NCBI GenBank assembly: GCA_016235185.1
Contig: JACRLT010000011.1
Location: 1 to 43,442 of the forward strand
Direction of reading: 5' to 3'
Length of the DNA: 43,442 bases
Source: Candidatus Omnitrophota bacterium
GTDB lineage: Bacteria; Omnitrophota; Gorgyraeia; Velamenicoccales; Velamenicoccaceae
Position 1 is the stretch's first letter; each line of letters begins with the position of its first letter. Below are positions 1 to 7,150 of the stretch, piece after piece. The position numbers were made by a program, and so were the translations under genes. The notes below the pieces were generated by a model that saw only the letters and a list, made by a program, of their open reading frames with translations, was not told the origin of the DNA and did no database searches.

Positions 1-122
1 ACGCGATCGCGGAAGGGTCCGAAGAGGAGTTCAAGAACAACCGGCACCTGTATGGCGTCAAAGCATCCAGGAATGTCGGATACGGATACTGGCAGCAAGC
101 GGTGCACTGCACCTTGTCATAA
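1..122 (+). CDS. Mu gpT-like major head protein, C-terminal end (partial)
   Basis: The reading frame that starts at base 3 stays open from the window edge to a TAA at 120-122 and gives the last 39 residues of a protein. The end contains HLYGVKASRNVGYGYWQQA, which matches the conserved C-terminus of Mu gpT-type major head subunits (pattern ...YGVxARxxxGYGxWQxA...). It would form the capsid shell. The position just ahead of head-tail joining and tail genes agrees with this. Only the tail of the gene is visible, so the assignment rests on one short motif plus context. Confidence 0.65.
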   Translation, partial: AIAEGSEEEFKNNRHLYGVKASRNVGYGYWQQAVHCTLS

Positions 123-140
123 ACCAGGTCAGATAGACCA

Positions 141-171
141 TCCCCTGGGCTCAATAACCGGGCCCAGGGGA
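141..171 (+). terminator. strong hairpin after the major head gene
   Basis: A perfect 10-bp inverted repeat, TCCCCTGGGC (141-150) and GCCCAGGGGA (162-171), encloses an 11-nt loop. It lies 18 nt after the head-protein stop and 25 nt before the next start. No T-run follows, so it is not a classic intrinsic terminator. An attenuator or mRNA 3'-end stabiliser that leaves more capsid than tail transcript is the likelier role. Confidence 0.45.
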
Positions 172-195
172 TGAAATAACGAGAGAGGACGTACC

Positions 196-399
196 ATGGC
201 AAAGGAAGGTATTAAAGTAGTTTTAGCAACAAGAAGAACGATCCGCGGGAAAGAATTACCAGCGGGTTATGTCATTTTAGAGGGCACCACAGCGGATGGA
301 TTGAGCGCGGATGATGTCAGCAAGGCGCTTCAGTTAGGAGAGATCAAGGTGATCGGGCCCGAGACAAAAGCAGAGGCTAAGAAGAAAGACGACAAATAG
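196..399 (+). CDS. small phage protein of the head-tail junction region, unknown function
   Basis: This 67-residue, lysine-rich protein starts at an ATG preceded by GAGAGAGG at 8-9 nt. It begins MAKEGIKVVLATRRTIRGKE and ends in a charged tail (KAEAKKKDDK). There is no signal peptide or membrane segment. I do not recognise a family. The pattern of a short basic protein with a beta-strand-like start, placed directly after the major head gene, is common for small head-decoration or head-tail accessory proteins, but that is positional inference only. Confidence 0.6.
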   Translation: MAKEGIKVVLATRRTIRGKELPAGYVILEGTTADGLSADDVSKALQLGEIKVIGPETKAEAKKKDDK

Positions 400-414
400 T
401 CTTTGGGGTCGTTT

Positions 415-432
415 TTATTTCACGGGAAATAA
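415..432. promoter_or_regulatory. 18-bp palindromic site, copy 1
   Basis: TTATTTC-ACGG-GAAATAA is a perfect 7-bp inverted repeat with a 4-bp centre, in the gap between two phage genes. The same 18 bases recur at 14798-14815, just past the last phage gene. The size and symmetry resemble a repressor or dimeric regulator operator; a short RNA hairpin is the alternative. I noticed only these two copies by eye. Confidence 0.4.
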
Positions 433-472
433 CGGGCACCCCGGGAAGAGAATAACCAGCGACGAGGAAGAT

Positions 473-820
473 ATGAGCTTTAAAGATCAGATGAAGGAAG
501 ATTTTAAGAATCGTTTTCTCAATACAAATGAATTTGCGGAAGTCATTTCGTACACACCCAAGGATGATGTTGCGAGATCCATCAAAGCGGTAGTCACTCG
601 TAATCGGTTAGATCCTGCGGAAGAAACGCCCGGGCGAACATTGAACACAGAAGCGGAGATCTCAATCGCAAATGACGCGACAGTCGGTGTCGCTTCGGTT
701 AATAGAGGCGGCGATACAGTAAGTTTCCCGGACCGTCTCGGCGGATCGAATGTTTCTTGGGTGGTAGCGGATATTTTAGATCAAGATGAAAGCTCCTGGC
801 GACTTTTGGTGACGAGGTAA
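473..820 (+). CDS. probable head-tail joining protein
   Basis: This 115-residue protein follows AGCGACGAGGAAG at a good distance. The N-terminus is helical and charged (MSFKDQMKEDFKNRF). The remainder looks like alternating beta strands and contains the element VVADILDQDESSWRLLV near the end, as in gpFII-like head-tail connector proteins of lambdoid and Mu-like hybrid phages. It would sit at the capsid-tail interface. The gene lies between the head and tail genes, and the next gene starts 2 bases after its stop. Sequence similarity alone is weak; order carries much of the call. Confidence 0.5.
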   Translation: MSFKDQMKEDFKNRFLNTNEFAEVISYTPKDDVARSIKAVVTRNRLDPAEETPGRTLNTEAEISIANDATVGVASVNRGGDTVSFPDRLGGSNVSWVVADILDQDESSWRLLVTR

Positions 821-822
821 TT

Positions 823-1536
823 ATGACAAAAGGGATTGCGAATTTGGATGAATTGCGCGCGGCTGGAGTCAATCCCAAAGATGTAAAAGGAGAGATTTGG
901 GATTCCAGGAAATATCTGGATGTGGAGGGAGTACGCATTGACGCGCGTCGGCTTGATCTGGCATTAAAGAATATTCCAGGAATTTTGAGAGAAGAGCTTT
1001 TAGATGCCTTAGATCATATCCGTAAAGGCTTTTTCAAGACATTGTATTTTTCTACTGGCTTGCGGGACCGCAGATTTATCGCCACGAAGCGCGTCGGCAT
1101 CGGCCGGCATTTAAGGGTATACCGCAACCCGCGTTTAAGCGCAGATCCGCTGGATATCCAGTTGGGTATTTTTAGCCGATCCAAGATTGTCAAACTGCAC
1201 GAAAAAGGTGGTGAGGTTACAGCAAAGGGGAAGATGTTAGCCATTCCCATTAAAAATGCTTTAGATCCATCCACGGGGCGCATTGCGCGTTCTTTTTGGG
1301 GAGGGAAAAAGAGCAAAGAAGAAAATGAGCTCTTTGTTTACAAATCCAAGAATGGCCGATTGTTCTTGATGAAAAAAGAAGAAGGCAAACTCATCCCGTA
1401 TTTTGTTCTTCGCAATAAAATTAAGATTCAGCCCCGGCTTCGGTTTTTTGATACCTGGGATCGGATGGAAGGGTATCGGATGAACACATTTAATAAGCAT
1501 ATTGACAAGGCATTAAAAAAAGGCGACTTGGCATGA
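823..1536 (+). CDS. probable tail completion protein
   Basis: This 237-residue protein has no signal peptide or membrane helix. Around residues 125-145 it carries HEKGGEVTAKGKMLAIPIKNA, reminiscent of the H-x-x-GG...LAIP element in gp10-like tail completion or minor tail proteins of siphoviruses and Mu-like hybrids. The second half is basic and aromatic. Its position between the joining protein and the tail terminator is where such proteins lie. It overlaps the next gene by 4 bases (ATGA), showing translational coupling. Confidence 0.5.
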   Translation: MTKGIANLDELRAAGVNPKDVKGEIWDSRKYLDVEGVRIDARRLDLALKNIPGILREELLDALDHIRKGFFKTLYFSTGLRDRRFIATKRVGIGRHLRVYRNPRLSADPLDIQLGIFSRSKIVKLHEKGGEVTAKGKMLAIPIKNALDPSTGRIARSFWGGKKSKEENELFVYKSKNGRLFLMKKEEGKLIPYFVLRNKIKIQPRLRFFDTWDRMEGYRMNTFNKHIDKALKKGDLA

Positions 1537-1994
1537 ACACAATCCGCGAAAACATCCTAACGAATCTCGTGACTACGCTGGAAGCCGTTAAGGCTGCTAA
1601 CGGATACGATAATACGATAGCATCCGTTCAGCGGTATAAACAGCGCGGGAATAGCACAGTGCAAGTACCCTGTATTATCATCACCGCAGGTATTGAAGAT
1701 GAAAATCCAAGCCCAAATCCATTGACTACGTGTAAGTTGACCGTCCACCTGGATATTTGGATGCGCCAGGACGAAACAGATACCACAGCCACAGATACAG
1801 TGCTCAATAGCCTTTTGGGCGATATCAAGAAAGCTCTCGCTGTGGATATCACCCGCGGCGGTTATGCCATAGATACTAATATTTTAAGCACGATTCCTTT
1901 TGATACCGTTGAGGGCCAATCGGCCTGCGGTTTGATCATGAGTTTAGAAGTCGTGTATCGTCATCAACAAACTGATCCCAAAGTGGCAGGATAA
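1533..1994 (+). CDS. tail terminator-like protein
   Basis: At 153 residues this has the usual size of gpU/tail terminator proteins, which cap the tail tube and fix its length. The pattern is an N-terminal helix (MNTIRENILTNLVTTLEAVK), a central beta segment (VPCIIITAGIEDE...CKLTVHLDIWMR), a helix with a T-rich loop, and a final beta strand (SLEVVYRHQQTDP). This matches the alpha/beta fold of the family, including the mid-protein 'LTVHLDIWMR' strand. The start overlaps the previous stop by 4 bases. No single catalytic residue can be used here, so the call is structural and positional. Confidence 0.55.
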   Translation: MNTIRENILTNLVTTLEAVKAANGYDNTIASVQRYKQRGNSTVQVPCIIITAGIEDENPSPNPLTTCKLTVHLDIWMRQDETDTTATDTVLNSLLGDIKKALAVDITRGGYAIDTNILSTIPFDTVEGQSACGLIMSLEVVYRHQQTDPKVAG

Positions 1995-2011
1995 TTAAGG
2001 AGGAGGAGAAA

Positions 2012-3157
2012 ATGTTATCACGAAGACGCCAGTTGGCGGCAAAGATTGAAAGTAGCGAGGGCGTAGCCGAAACATTAGCCGCGGCTGACGCCAAGTTGTT
2101 AGTGTACGACTCCAAAGTATCATTTGATCCGGAGATGTATCGCAGGAATCCAGTGCGGTCCTCTATGTCAAGCATTGCACAGTTGGTGGGCAAGCGTTCG
2201 GGTTCTTTAAGTTTCCGACTGGAGATGCGCGGATCGGGAACAGCAATAACCGAGCCGGAATGGTCAAAGTTATTGAAAGCCAGTGGTTTTGCTTGCAATT
2301 CTGTCCGGTCTTTTACAATTGGTGCAGTGACGAATGGACCGTTTTTGCATGGAGAAACTGTCGCCGGAGGCACGTCTCTGGCCACTGGTAGGGTGATTAT
2401 CAATACGGCCACCGGCGCATCGGCGATTCTTATCGTTGTTTTAACGGGGACGTTTCAAAGCGGAGAGGTTTTGACAGGAAATATTTCAGGAGCTACAGCC
2501 ACGACATCATCGACCGGAACAGTCGTATCAAAGGCGTGGGAGTTGGATAGCTCGACAAGTGTACCATCTTTAACCATAGGATCTTATGAAGATGGTGTCC
2601 GCAAGCTTTTGAGAGGGTGCCGAGGTCACGTGAAATTCGGTTTTAAGTCCGGTGAACCGGGCATGATGGATTTTGATTTTAGAGGTGTGGAAGCGGGCGT
2701 TGCTGACACAGCTCTTCTTTCAGGCATTGCTCATGAATCTACTGTGCCGCCGATATTTCTGAATGCGGCATTTACTATTGATGCATACGCGGCCAAGGTT
2801 GGCGAGTTGGATCTGGATATCGCGACAACGCTGGCATCCAGGGATGATATCAATAATGACCGAGGGATCCTATCATATATCATTGCCAACCGCCAGATTA
2901 CCGGAAGCTATAATCCGGAGATGGTCCTTGCGGCCACACATGATTTTCACACGAAGTGGTTCGGCGGGACGGAAATGGTGCTTGATTTTATTGTTGGCAC
3001 TACGACTGGAAATAAATTCCGTATCTATGCGCCTAAAGTGCAATATACAGCCGTGGCTGATGAGGATAGGGATAGCCTGGCCATCGCCAAGAGCAATTTT
3101 GAGCTTAATAGCCATTTGTCTCTGGGCGATACGGAGTTGTGTATTATCCAACTATAA
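2012..3157 (+). CDS. major tail tube protein
   Basis: This 381-residue protein starts at an ATG with AAGGAGGAGG 7-8 nt upstream, a very strong site that fits a protein made in many copies. The N-terminal part (RRRQLAAKIESSEGVAETLA..AKLLVYDSKVSFDPEMYRRNPVRSSMS) is typical of phage tail tube subunits. Residues ~110-165 form an inserted beta domain with repeated GExVxG.TSxATGxV elements, a decoration module often seen in tube and fibre proteins. It would polymerise into the tube around the tape measure. The order terminator, tube, chaperone, tape measure is canonical. Confidence 0.75.
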   Translation: MLSRRRQLAAKIESSEGVAETLAAADAKLLVYDSKVSFDPEMYRRNPVRSSMSSIAQLVGKRSGSLSFRLEMRGSGTAITEPEWSKLLKASGFACNSVRSFTIGAVTNGPFLHGETVAGGTSLATGRVIINTATGASAILIVVLTGTFQSGEVLTGNISGATATTSSTGTVVSKAWELDSSTSVPSLTIGSYEDGVRKLLRGCRGHVKFGFKSGEPGMMDFDFRGVEAGVADTALLSGIAHESTVPPIFLNAAFTIDAYAAKVGELDLDIATTLASRDDINNDRGILSYIIANRQITGSYNPEMVLAATHDFHTKWFGGTEMVLDFIVGTTTGNKFRIYAPKVQYTAVADEDRDSLAIAKSNFELNSHLSLGDTELCIIQL

Positions 3158-3200
3158 CCGACGTTCGATTAAGTTTCGATATAAAAGGGAGGAAGCAGCT

Positions 3201-3632
3201 ATGTTGACGGCAATCAATCTTCACGAAACAAAACCGTATATTTCACGCTTAGACAAAGATCAGAATAAGCCGACGAAGTTCTACATCGGCGTGATCGATG
3301 CGATCGTGGATACCTATATCACGGATAAGACGCAAGTTTTAAGAGACGATTCTTCTGATCCGGCGGCCATGCCACAGGTCCAGATCGAAATGGGGATGGC
3401 GAATTTGCTGCGGGTTAAATTTGGGATTAAAAATATAGAAGACTTGGCCGATCCGGTGACTGGCCAGATGGTCATATTCAAAACAGACACTATCAAAATC
3501 GGATCTTCTGAATATCAAGTTGTGGCTGATGAAGTATTGGCAAAATTGCCATTCCCGAAGCTGCTTATTCCAGAATTGTCAGCGGAGATTCTTAAGGCTA
3601 ACGGCTTGAATGAAGGTGAACAAAAAAACTGA
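3201..3632 (+). CDS. tail assembly chaperone, short form (G-like)
   Basis: The 143-residue product starts at ATG 3201, preceded by AAGGGAGGAAG. An open frame extends upstream to 2763 inside the tube gene, but only 3201 has a ribosome site and no overlap. It lies between tube and tape measure, where lambda G and T are found. The last codons, CAA AAA AAC TGA, contain a -1 slippery heptamer. By analogy with lambda gpG, the short form is the main product and binds tape measure protein with the frameshifted form during tail assembly. The protein is acidic at its C-terminus (NEGEQKN), as many G-type chaperones are. Confidence 0.7.
   Translation: MLTAINLHETKPYISRLDKDQNKPTKFYIGVIDAIVDTYITDKTQVLRDDSSDPAAMPQVQIEMGMANLLRVKFGIKNIEDLADPVTGQMVIFKTDTIKIGSSEYQVVADEVLAKLPFPKLLIPELSAEILKANGLNEGEQKN
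3623..3629 (+). other. programmed -1 ribosomal frameshift site, A AAA AAC
   Basis: The zero-frame codons AAA AAC at 3624-3629 are preceded by A3623, giving the canonical X XXY YYZ heptamer A AAA AAC. TGA follows immediately at 3630-3632. A shift back by one base reads through into the open -1 frame that runs to 3935-3937. Position, frame and neighbour genes are all as in the G/GT frameshift of lambda-like tails. Confidence 0.8.
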
Positions 3633-3937
3633 AATTGGCAGTCCAGCTGCCAAAATTTAAGCTGGACTGCCGCAAGTGTTCACCCATCCAAAAAGAAGAA
3701 CGTGGCTGTGTTAAAAATAGCACCATCCAGGACGCTTGGAAGCTTGATAATTGGGTGTTTCAGCGGTGTCCGCTGAAACTTGTGACGGAGAAAAGTTTTA
3801 AGTATATAGAGGCCTATAATTTTTATAAAGGTGGATTTTTACCAAATCCGGGGAGTTGGATGGAACAGCCTGTGAAATTTATTGAGGCTGTTTCGTTTAT
3901 ACAGGGGCTGATTAATAAGGAGGGAAAGGAGAAATGA
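3629..3937 (+). CDS. tail assembly chaperone, T-like extension made by -1 frameshift
   Basis: This open frame lies in -1 relative to the G-like gene and has no convincing start: the first possible one, TTG 3635, lies ~17 nt past the nearest GAAGG. Read as an extension it adds 102 residues, for a ~245-residue fusion. It has cysteines in a spaced set (DCRKC, RGC, QRCP) and a hydrophobic helical end (EQPVKFIEAVSFIQGLINK). The T domain of lambda gpGT recruits tube protein to the tape-measure complex, and this extension likely does the same. Its stop is 1 base from the end of the opposite-strand membrane gene. Confidence 0.7.
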   Translation: MKLAVQLPKFKLDCRKCSPIQKEERGCVKNSTIQDAWKLDNWVFQRCPLKLVTEKSFKYIEAYNFYKGGFLPNPGSWMEQPVKFIEAVSFIQGLINKEGKEK

Positions 3938-3938
3938 A

Positions 3939-4214
3939 CTACCAATTTTTTTTGATGGATGGTTCAAAATTTTCTGTCGGCGGTTTGTCGTCTTTTTCAA
4001 CAGGTGGTTGTTCTACTGGTCGTTTTTTAGATTCTTCCCTCAATTTCCAATTACAAAACGCTAAGCCGATAAAAAATAAACTGAAAAGCAAACCATGCGT
4101 CAGATAATTTTGGCTAACCAATTGCTGGAAGGCGGTTTCGGTCTGGACATTTCCAGCAGCAAAGAAACTAATTATGATAGATAAAACTGATAGAAAAATT
4201 AAAAATCCGCTCAT
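3939..4214 (-). CDS. two-helix membrane protein, probable moron
   Basis: This is the only minus-strand gene within the tail operon. The 91-residue product has two hydrophobic stretches, residues ~3-20 (GFLIFLSVLSIIISFFAAG) and ~41-56 (GLLFSLFFIGLAFC), then a charged, proline-rich cytoplasmic-type tail (RPVEQPPVEKDDKPP...). The ATG at 4214 is preceded by a near-consensus sigma70 promoter only 6 bases away. Independent promoter, opposite orientation and location between two otherwise adjacent tail genes are hallmarks of phage morons, often lysogenic-conversion or superinfection-exclusion genes. No family is recognised, so the function is inferred from architecture only. Confidence 0.65.
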   Translation of the reverse strand: MSGFLIFLSVLSIIISFFAAGNVQTETAFQQLVSQNYLTHGLLFSLFFIGLAFCNWKLREESKKRPVEQPPVEKDDKPPTENFEPSIKKNW

Positions 4215-4220
4215 GTGTTC

Positions 4221-4248
4221 TTTATATCATAAACAGAGGATTTGTCAA
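4221..4248 (-). promoter_or_regulatory. sigma70-type promoter of the moron gene
   Basis: On the minus strand, TTGACA (4243-4248) and TATAAA (4221-4226) are separated by 16 bp. Six bases separate the -10 box from the ATG, so the transcript would start at or next to the start codon (leaderless). The -35 box overlaps the tape-measure start codon on the other strand. Confidence 0.65.
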
Positions 4249-5795
4249 TGCCTGATTCTAAACAGATAGAGATTACCTTAACGCTGAAAGATGAAGCCAC
4301 TAAGCGTGTACAATCCGCACGTGCGGCTATTAAGGAATTCTCTAATGATACAAAAAGTACGCTCCAGCCTATTTTACAACTGCGTCAGGCATGGATGAAA
4401 ACAAGTTTGGCTATGGGTTTCGCGTCAGCGGTGTTTTATGGGATGCATAGCCAACTCAAAAAATTACGTGAAGAAATTGATGATATGGATCGTTCCTCTA
4501 TCAAACTTGGTATTAGCACTGAAGAACTATCCAAGAAGATGTATGGATTTAATATAGCTACAAAGGATGCCCGGGCGGGAGCTAATTGGGGATCAATTTT
4601 AGATTACGGAATAAAAGTTGCGGGCGAATCTGTCAAAGTTCAAATCGCCGAAAAGGTAGGTTGGGCAGCTCAGGCCGAAGCGGCACGTCAAATTACTGCT
4701 CAAAGAATAAAACAAAAAGGGTGGTTAGATTTTTTCAAAAAGGGACCAAAAACAGAATGGCGCGAATCTTGGCAAATGGCTGGTGATCAATTTTCTGCTT
4801 TAGCAAGCGGTATTAAATCAACATCTCCTGAAGCAATGAAGCTGAATGTAGAATTAACTGCCAAGACAAAGCAACTCGCGTTGTCTGAATTTGATTACAG
4901 GAAAGATCTTCTAAGCCAGGAAGTAAAACTTTATGGCGTGGCCGCAGCTGATAAACAAAAAATAGCTGAATATAATTCAGCTGTACTTAAACGTATTGAT
5001 GAGGATCGTACCATTGCTTTAACCAACCAGCAAGCCGTGCGACTTAAAGCGGAAGGACATACTTTAGAAGCATTGAGCTTGGAGCAAGAAAACGCTTTAG
5101 TTGAATTTAAACGGCGATTTGGTGGTGATGGCGAAATGGTAACGGAATTCATTCGCGGCCAACAAGCGATGTATGCAGAGGCAAAACTGGCTTATTTTGG
5201 ACTTAAAAGCGAGTTTAAGATATTCCATGACGGCTATATTGCTTATATTCATTCGATGACTGATACATTTAGTAACGTATTCTATAATACGGTCACCGGA
5301 CAGATTGGAAGTCTTAAAGAGACATTCGAGAGTTTCGGGCAATCCGTTTTAAAGATTTTGAGCGATATGCTTGCGCAATATCTCATGACAAAAGCAATTA
5401 TGGGAATAGGAAATCTTTTTAGTGGAGGAGCTATTGTGGGAGGCGTCGGCGGCAGTACGGTTAATACCGGAGCGCAGAGTATTGCCGGACATTCTTTTAC
5501 AACCGCGTGGTCACCTTATCATCATGGAGGTATTATTCGGGCACATAAAGGACTCAATCTGGCCTCTGATGAAGTGCCTATTATAGCTCAGACAGGAGAA
5601 AGGGTCTTATCCAGGGATCAGAATAGGGAATATATGAGAAGTAAAGGTGGGATAACCATTAATATCACTCCAGTAGTGCAGTTATGGGATGCTACAGATA
5701 TTGAACGAAATAAGCGGCTGCTCGTAGATGCGGTTTCGCAGTCAATCGTTAACAATGGCGCGATAAGAAAGCTGATGCGGCAATACCAGAATTGA
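4248..5795 (+). CDS. tail tape measure protein
   Basis: I place the start at ATG 4248 with AGAGGA at 7 nt; an in-frame TTG at 4242 would leave almost no spacing. The product is 515 residues. It opens with a helical segment, has a hydrophobic patch near residue 55, and a long charged helical middle. Residues ~340-400 (YNTVTGQIGSLKETFESFGQ...LAQYLMTKAIMGIGNLFSGGAIVGG) match the C-terminal domain of lambda gpH-type tape measures. A HHGGII...DEVPIIAQTGERVLS element follows, as is common in these proteins. Tail length scales with tape length; at the usual ~1.5 Å per residue it would be a short tail, under about 80 nm. Confidence 0.85.
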   Translation: MPDSKQIEITLTLKDEATKRVQSARAAIKEFSNDTKSTLQPILQLRQAWMKTSLAMGFASAVFYGMHSQLKKLREEIDDMDRSSIKLGISTEELSKKMYGFNIATKDARAGANWGSILDYGIKVAGESVKVQIAEKVGWAAQAEAARQITAQRIKQKGWLDFFKKGPKTEWRESWQMAGDQFSALASGIKSTSPEAMKLNVELTAKTKQLALSEFDYRKDLLSQEVKLYGVAAADKQKIAEYNSAVLKRIDEDRTIALTNQQAVRLKAEGHTLEALSLEQENALVEFKRRFGGDGEMVTEFIRGQQAMYAEAKLAYFGLKSEFKIFHDGYIAYIHSMTDTFSNVFYNTVTGQIGSLKETFESFGQSVLKILSDMLAQYLMTKAIMGIGNLFSGGAIVGGVGGSTVNTGAQSIAGHSFTTAWSPYHHGGIIRAHKGLNLASDEVPIIAQTGERVLSRDQNREYMRSKGGITINITPVVQLWDATDIERNKRLLVDAVSQSIVNNGAIRKLMRQYQN

Positions 5796-5802
5796 GGAAA
5801 AC

Positions 5803-6144
5803 ATGGCAAATGATTTGATACTCAAGCCTGATTTTACGTTCTCAACGACCCCTGAATTTAAAACGCTGATCACTAAATTTGAAAATGGGATAGAACAACG
5901 TCGGCCAAAGTGGACGGGGCAATTGAAATCTTTCAAGCTTGTTTATGAAAATCGGCCGACATTAGACCTTTCTACGATTCAGACTCTTTTTACAAATAAG
6001 CTCGGATCTTATTCTGCCTTTACATGGACAAACCCCGAAACTTCGGCAACACATACGGTAAGATTTAAAAACGATTCTTTAACCTATGTCTTGAAGGCTC
6101 CTGGGATCTACGATTTTGAATTCGAGCTGGTGGAGGTTAAATGA
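5803..6144 (+). CDS. minor tail protein M-like
   Basis: The 113-residue protein begins 8 bases after the tape-measure stop, preceded by TTGAGGAAA. Its all-beta pattern, with WTGQLKSFKLVYENRPT in the middle and a final strand YVLKAPGIYDFEFELVEVK, corresponds to lambda gpM-like minor tail proteins that build the tip complex. It overlaps the next gene by 4 bases, and the order M, L, K, I/J that follows is the lambda order. Confidence 0.7.
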   Translation: MANDLILKPDFTFSTTPEFKTLITKFENGIEQRRPKWTGQLKSFKLVYENRPTLDLSTIQTLFTNKLGSYSAFTWTNPETSATHTVRFKNDSLTYVLKAPGIYDFEFELVEVK

Positions 6145-6755
6145 GAAATCTTGATAGCATTACAAAATCAGAGCTGACTAAGCAAGAGAATAAGCCGATA
6201 TATCTTTATACGCTTTTTAATTACGATGGCGCTGGCAATAACTTGCGGTTTGCCGAGGCGGATGCCGATATCACCTTTGATGGGCTCATATATCAACGTT
6301 TTCCAGTGACGCATGAATTCATCGGTGAGAATACTGGCGGAGAAATAGATACGGTTACGATCCGGATCGCGAATGTTTCGCGTCTAATTCAATCCTATTT
6401 GGAACTTTACGATTTAAGGAAAACAAAGGTCACAATCGCTCTTGTATGGGCTAATCAGTTGTCAAACCCGACCGCGAAAATCGTTCATACCTTTTATATT
6501 GATGGCATCCCATCTGCAAATGAGATGGATGTTTCTTTTACACTTTCTTCTAAATTCAACGCCCTGGATTTGAGACTTCCTAAAAGAAGATATTCGAGGC
6601 ATCACTGTGAATGGACCATATTTAAGGGAACGGAATGCGGATATGCCGGCGCCGGAACATCGTGCAATAAAACGTTGCAGCAGTGTCAGGCCTATTTGAA
6701 TCAATTGAGGTTTGGAGGCGAACCTTCAGTGCCAAGCCGGAGGATTTTCTTTTGA
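6141..6755 (+). CDS. minor tail protein L-like, with four-cysteine Fe-S type motif
   Basis: The 204-residue protein matches lambda gpL-like tip proteins. An N-terminal beta domain (residues ~20-140) is followed by RRYSRHHCEWTIFKGTECGY and further cysteines. The four cysteines are C156, C166, C175 and C182, with a trailing FGGEPSVPSRR element typical of the family. Lambda gpL is known to bind an iron-sulfur cluster through C-terminal cysteines, and these four are the obvious equivalents. The gene sits between gpM- and gpK-like genes, and its stop overlaps the probable TTG start of the next gene. Confidence 0.75.
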   Translation: MRNLDSITKSELTKQENKPIYLYTLFNYDGAGNNLRFAEADADITFDGLIYQRFPVTHEFIGENTGGEIDTVTIRIANVSRLIQSYLELYDLRKTKVTIALVWANQLSNPTAKIVHTFYIDGIPSANEMDVSFTLSSKFNALDLRLPKRRYSRHHCEWTIFKGTECGYAGAGTSCNKTLQQCQAYLNQLRFGGEPSVPSRRIFF

Positions 6756-7150
6756 CGGAGTCTGAGGTTAGGAAAAAATATTTGGGGGTTCCTTTTCAAC
6801 ATCAGGGCCGGTCAATATCCGGCCTCGATTGTTACGGTCTCATTATTAATGTCTATAAAGATCTTGGGTTTGAATTATTGGACATTGAAGAAGATTATCC
6901 CATGAACTGGGTCTGGGAAGGGCGCAATTATTTCATTGAGAATCACCATAAACAATGGGAAAGAGTTGATGTTCCTAAGCCGTTTGATGTTGTGCTTTTT
7001 TATATGAATGGCAAAAAAGTGGCTGATCATGGTGGTATTGTCTTGTCAAACAATGATGTTTTACATGCGTGCAAATCTGGTACGGTTGTTTCGCGGCTTG
7101 ATCATATGAAGTTTCTCATTGAGGGGTTTTATCACTTTAAAGGACTATGA
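6752..7150 (+). CDS. NlpC/P60 tail assembly protein K-like
   Basis: I choose TTG 6752 as start: CGGAGGA lies 7 nt upstream and the start overlaps the gpL stop. A GTG at 6683 would reach 72 bases into the previous gene. The 132-residue product has the NlpC/P60 cysteine in SGLDCYG (C27) and the histidine in VADHGGIV (H93), in the right order and spacing. Such tail-tip peptidases cut host peptidoglycan during DNA entry or mature the tip. It lacks the extra N-terminal JAMM-like domain found in full-length lambda gpK. It overlaps the next gene by 4 bases. Confidence 0.8.
   Translation: MTESEVRKKYLGVPFQHQGRSISGLDCYGLIINVYKDLGFELLDIEEDYPMNWVWEGRNYFIENHHKQWERVDVPKPFDVVLFYMNGKKVADHGGIVLSNNDVLHACKSGTVVSRLDHMKFLIEGFYHFKGL

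Noticed and set aside
2763-3200. Long upstream extension of the tail chaperone gene
   Set aside because: It overlaps the tube gene by ~400 bases in another frame; a strong ribosome site exists only before 3201.
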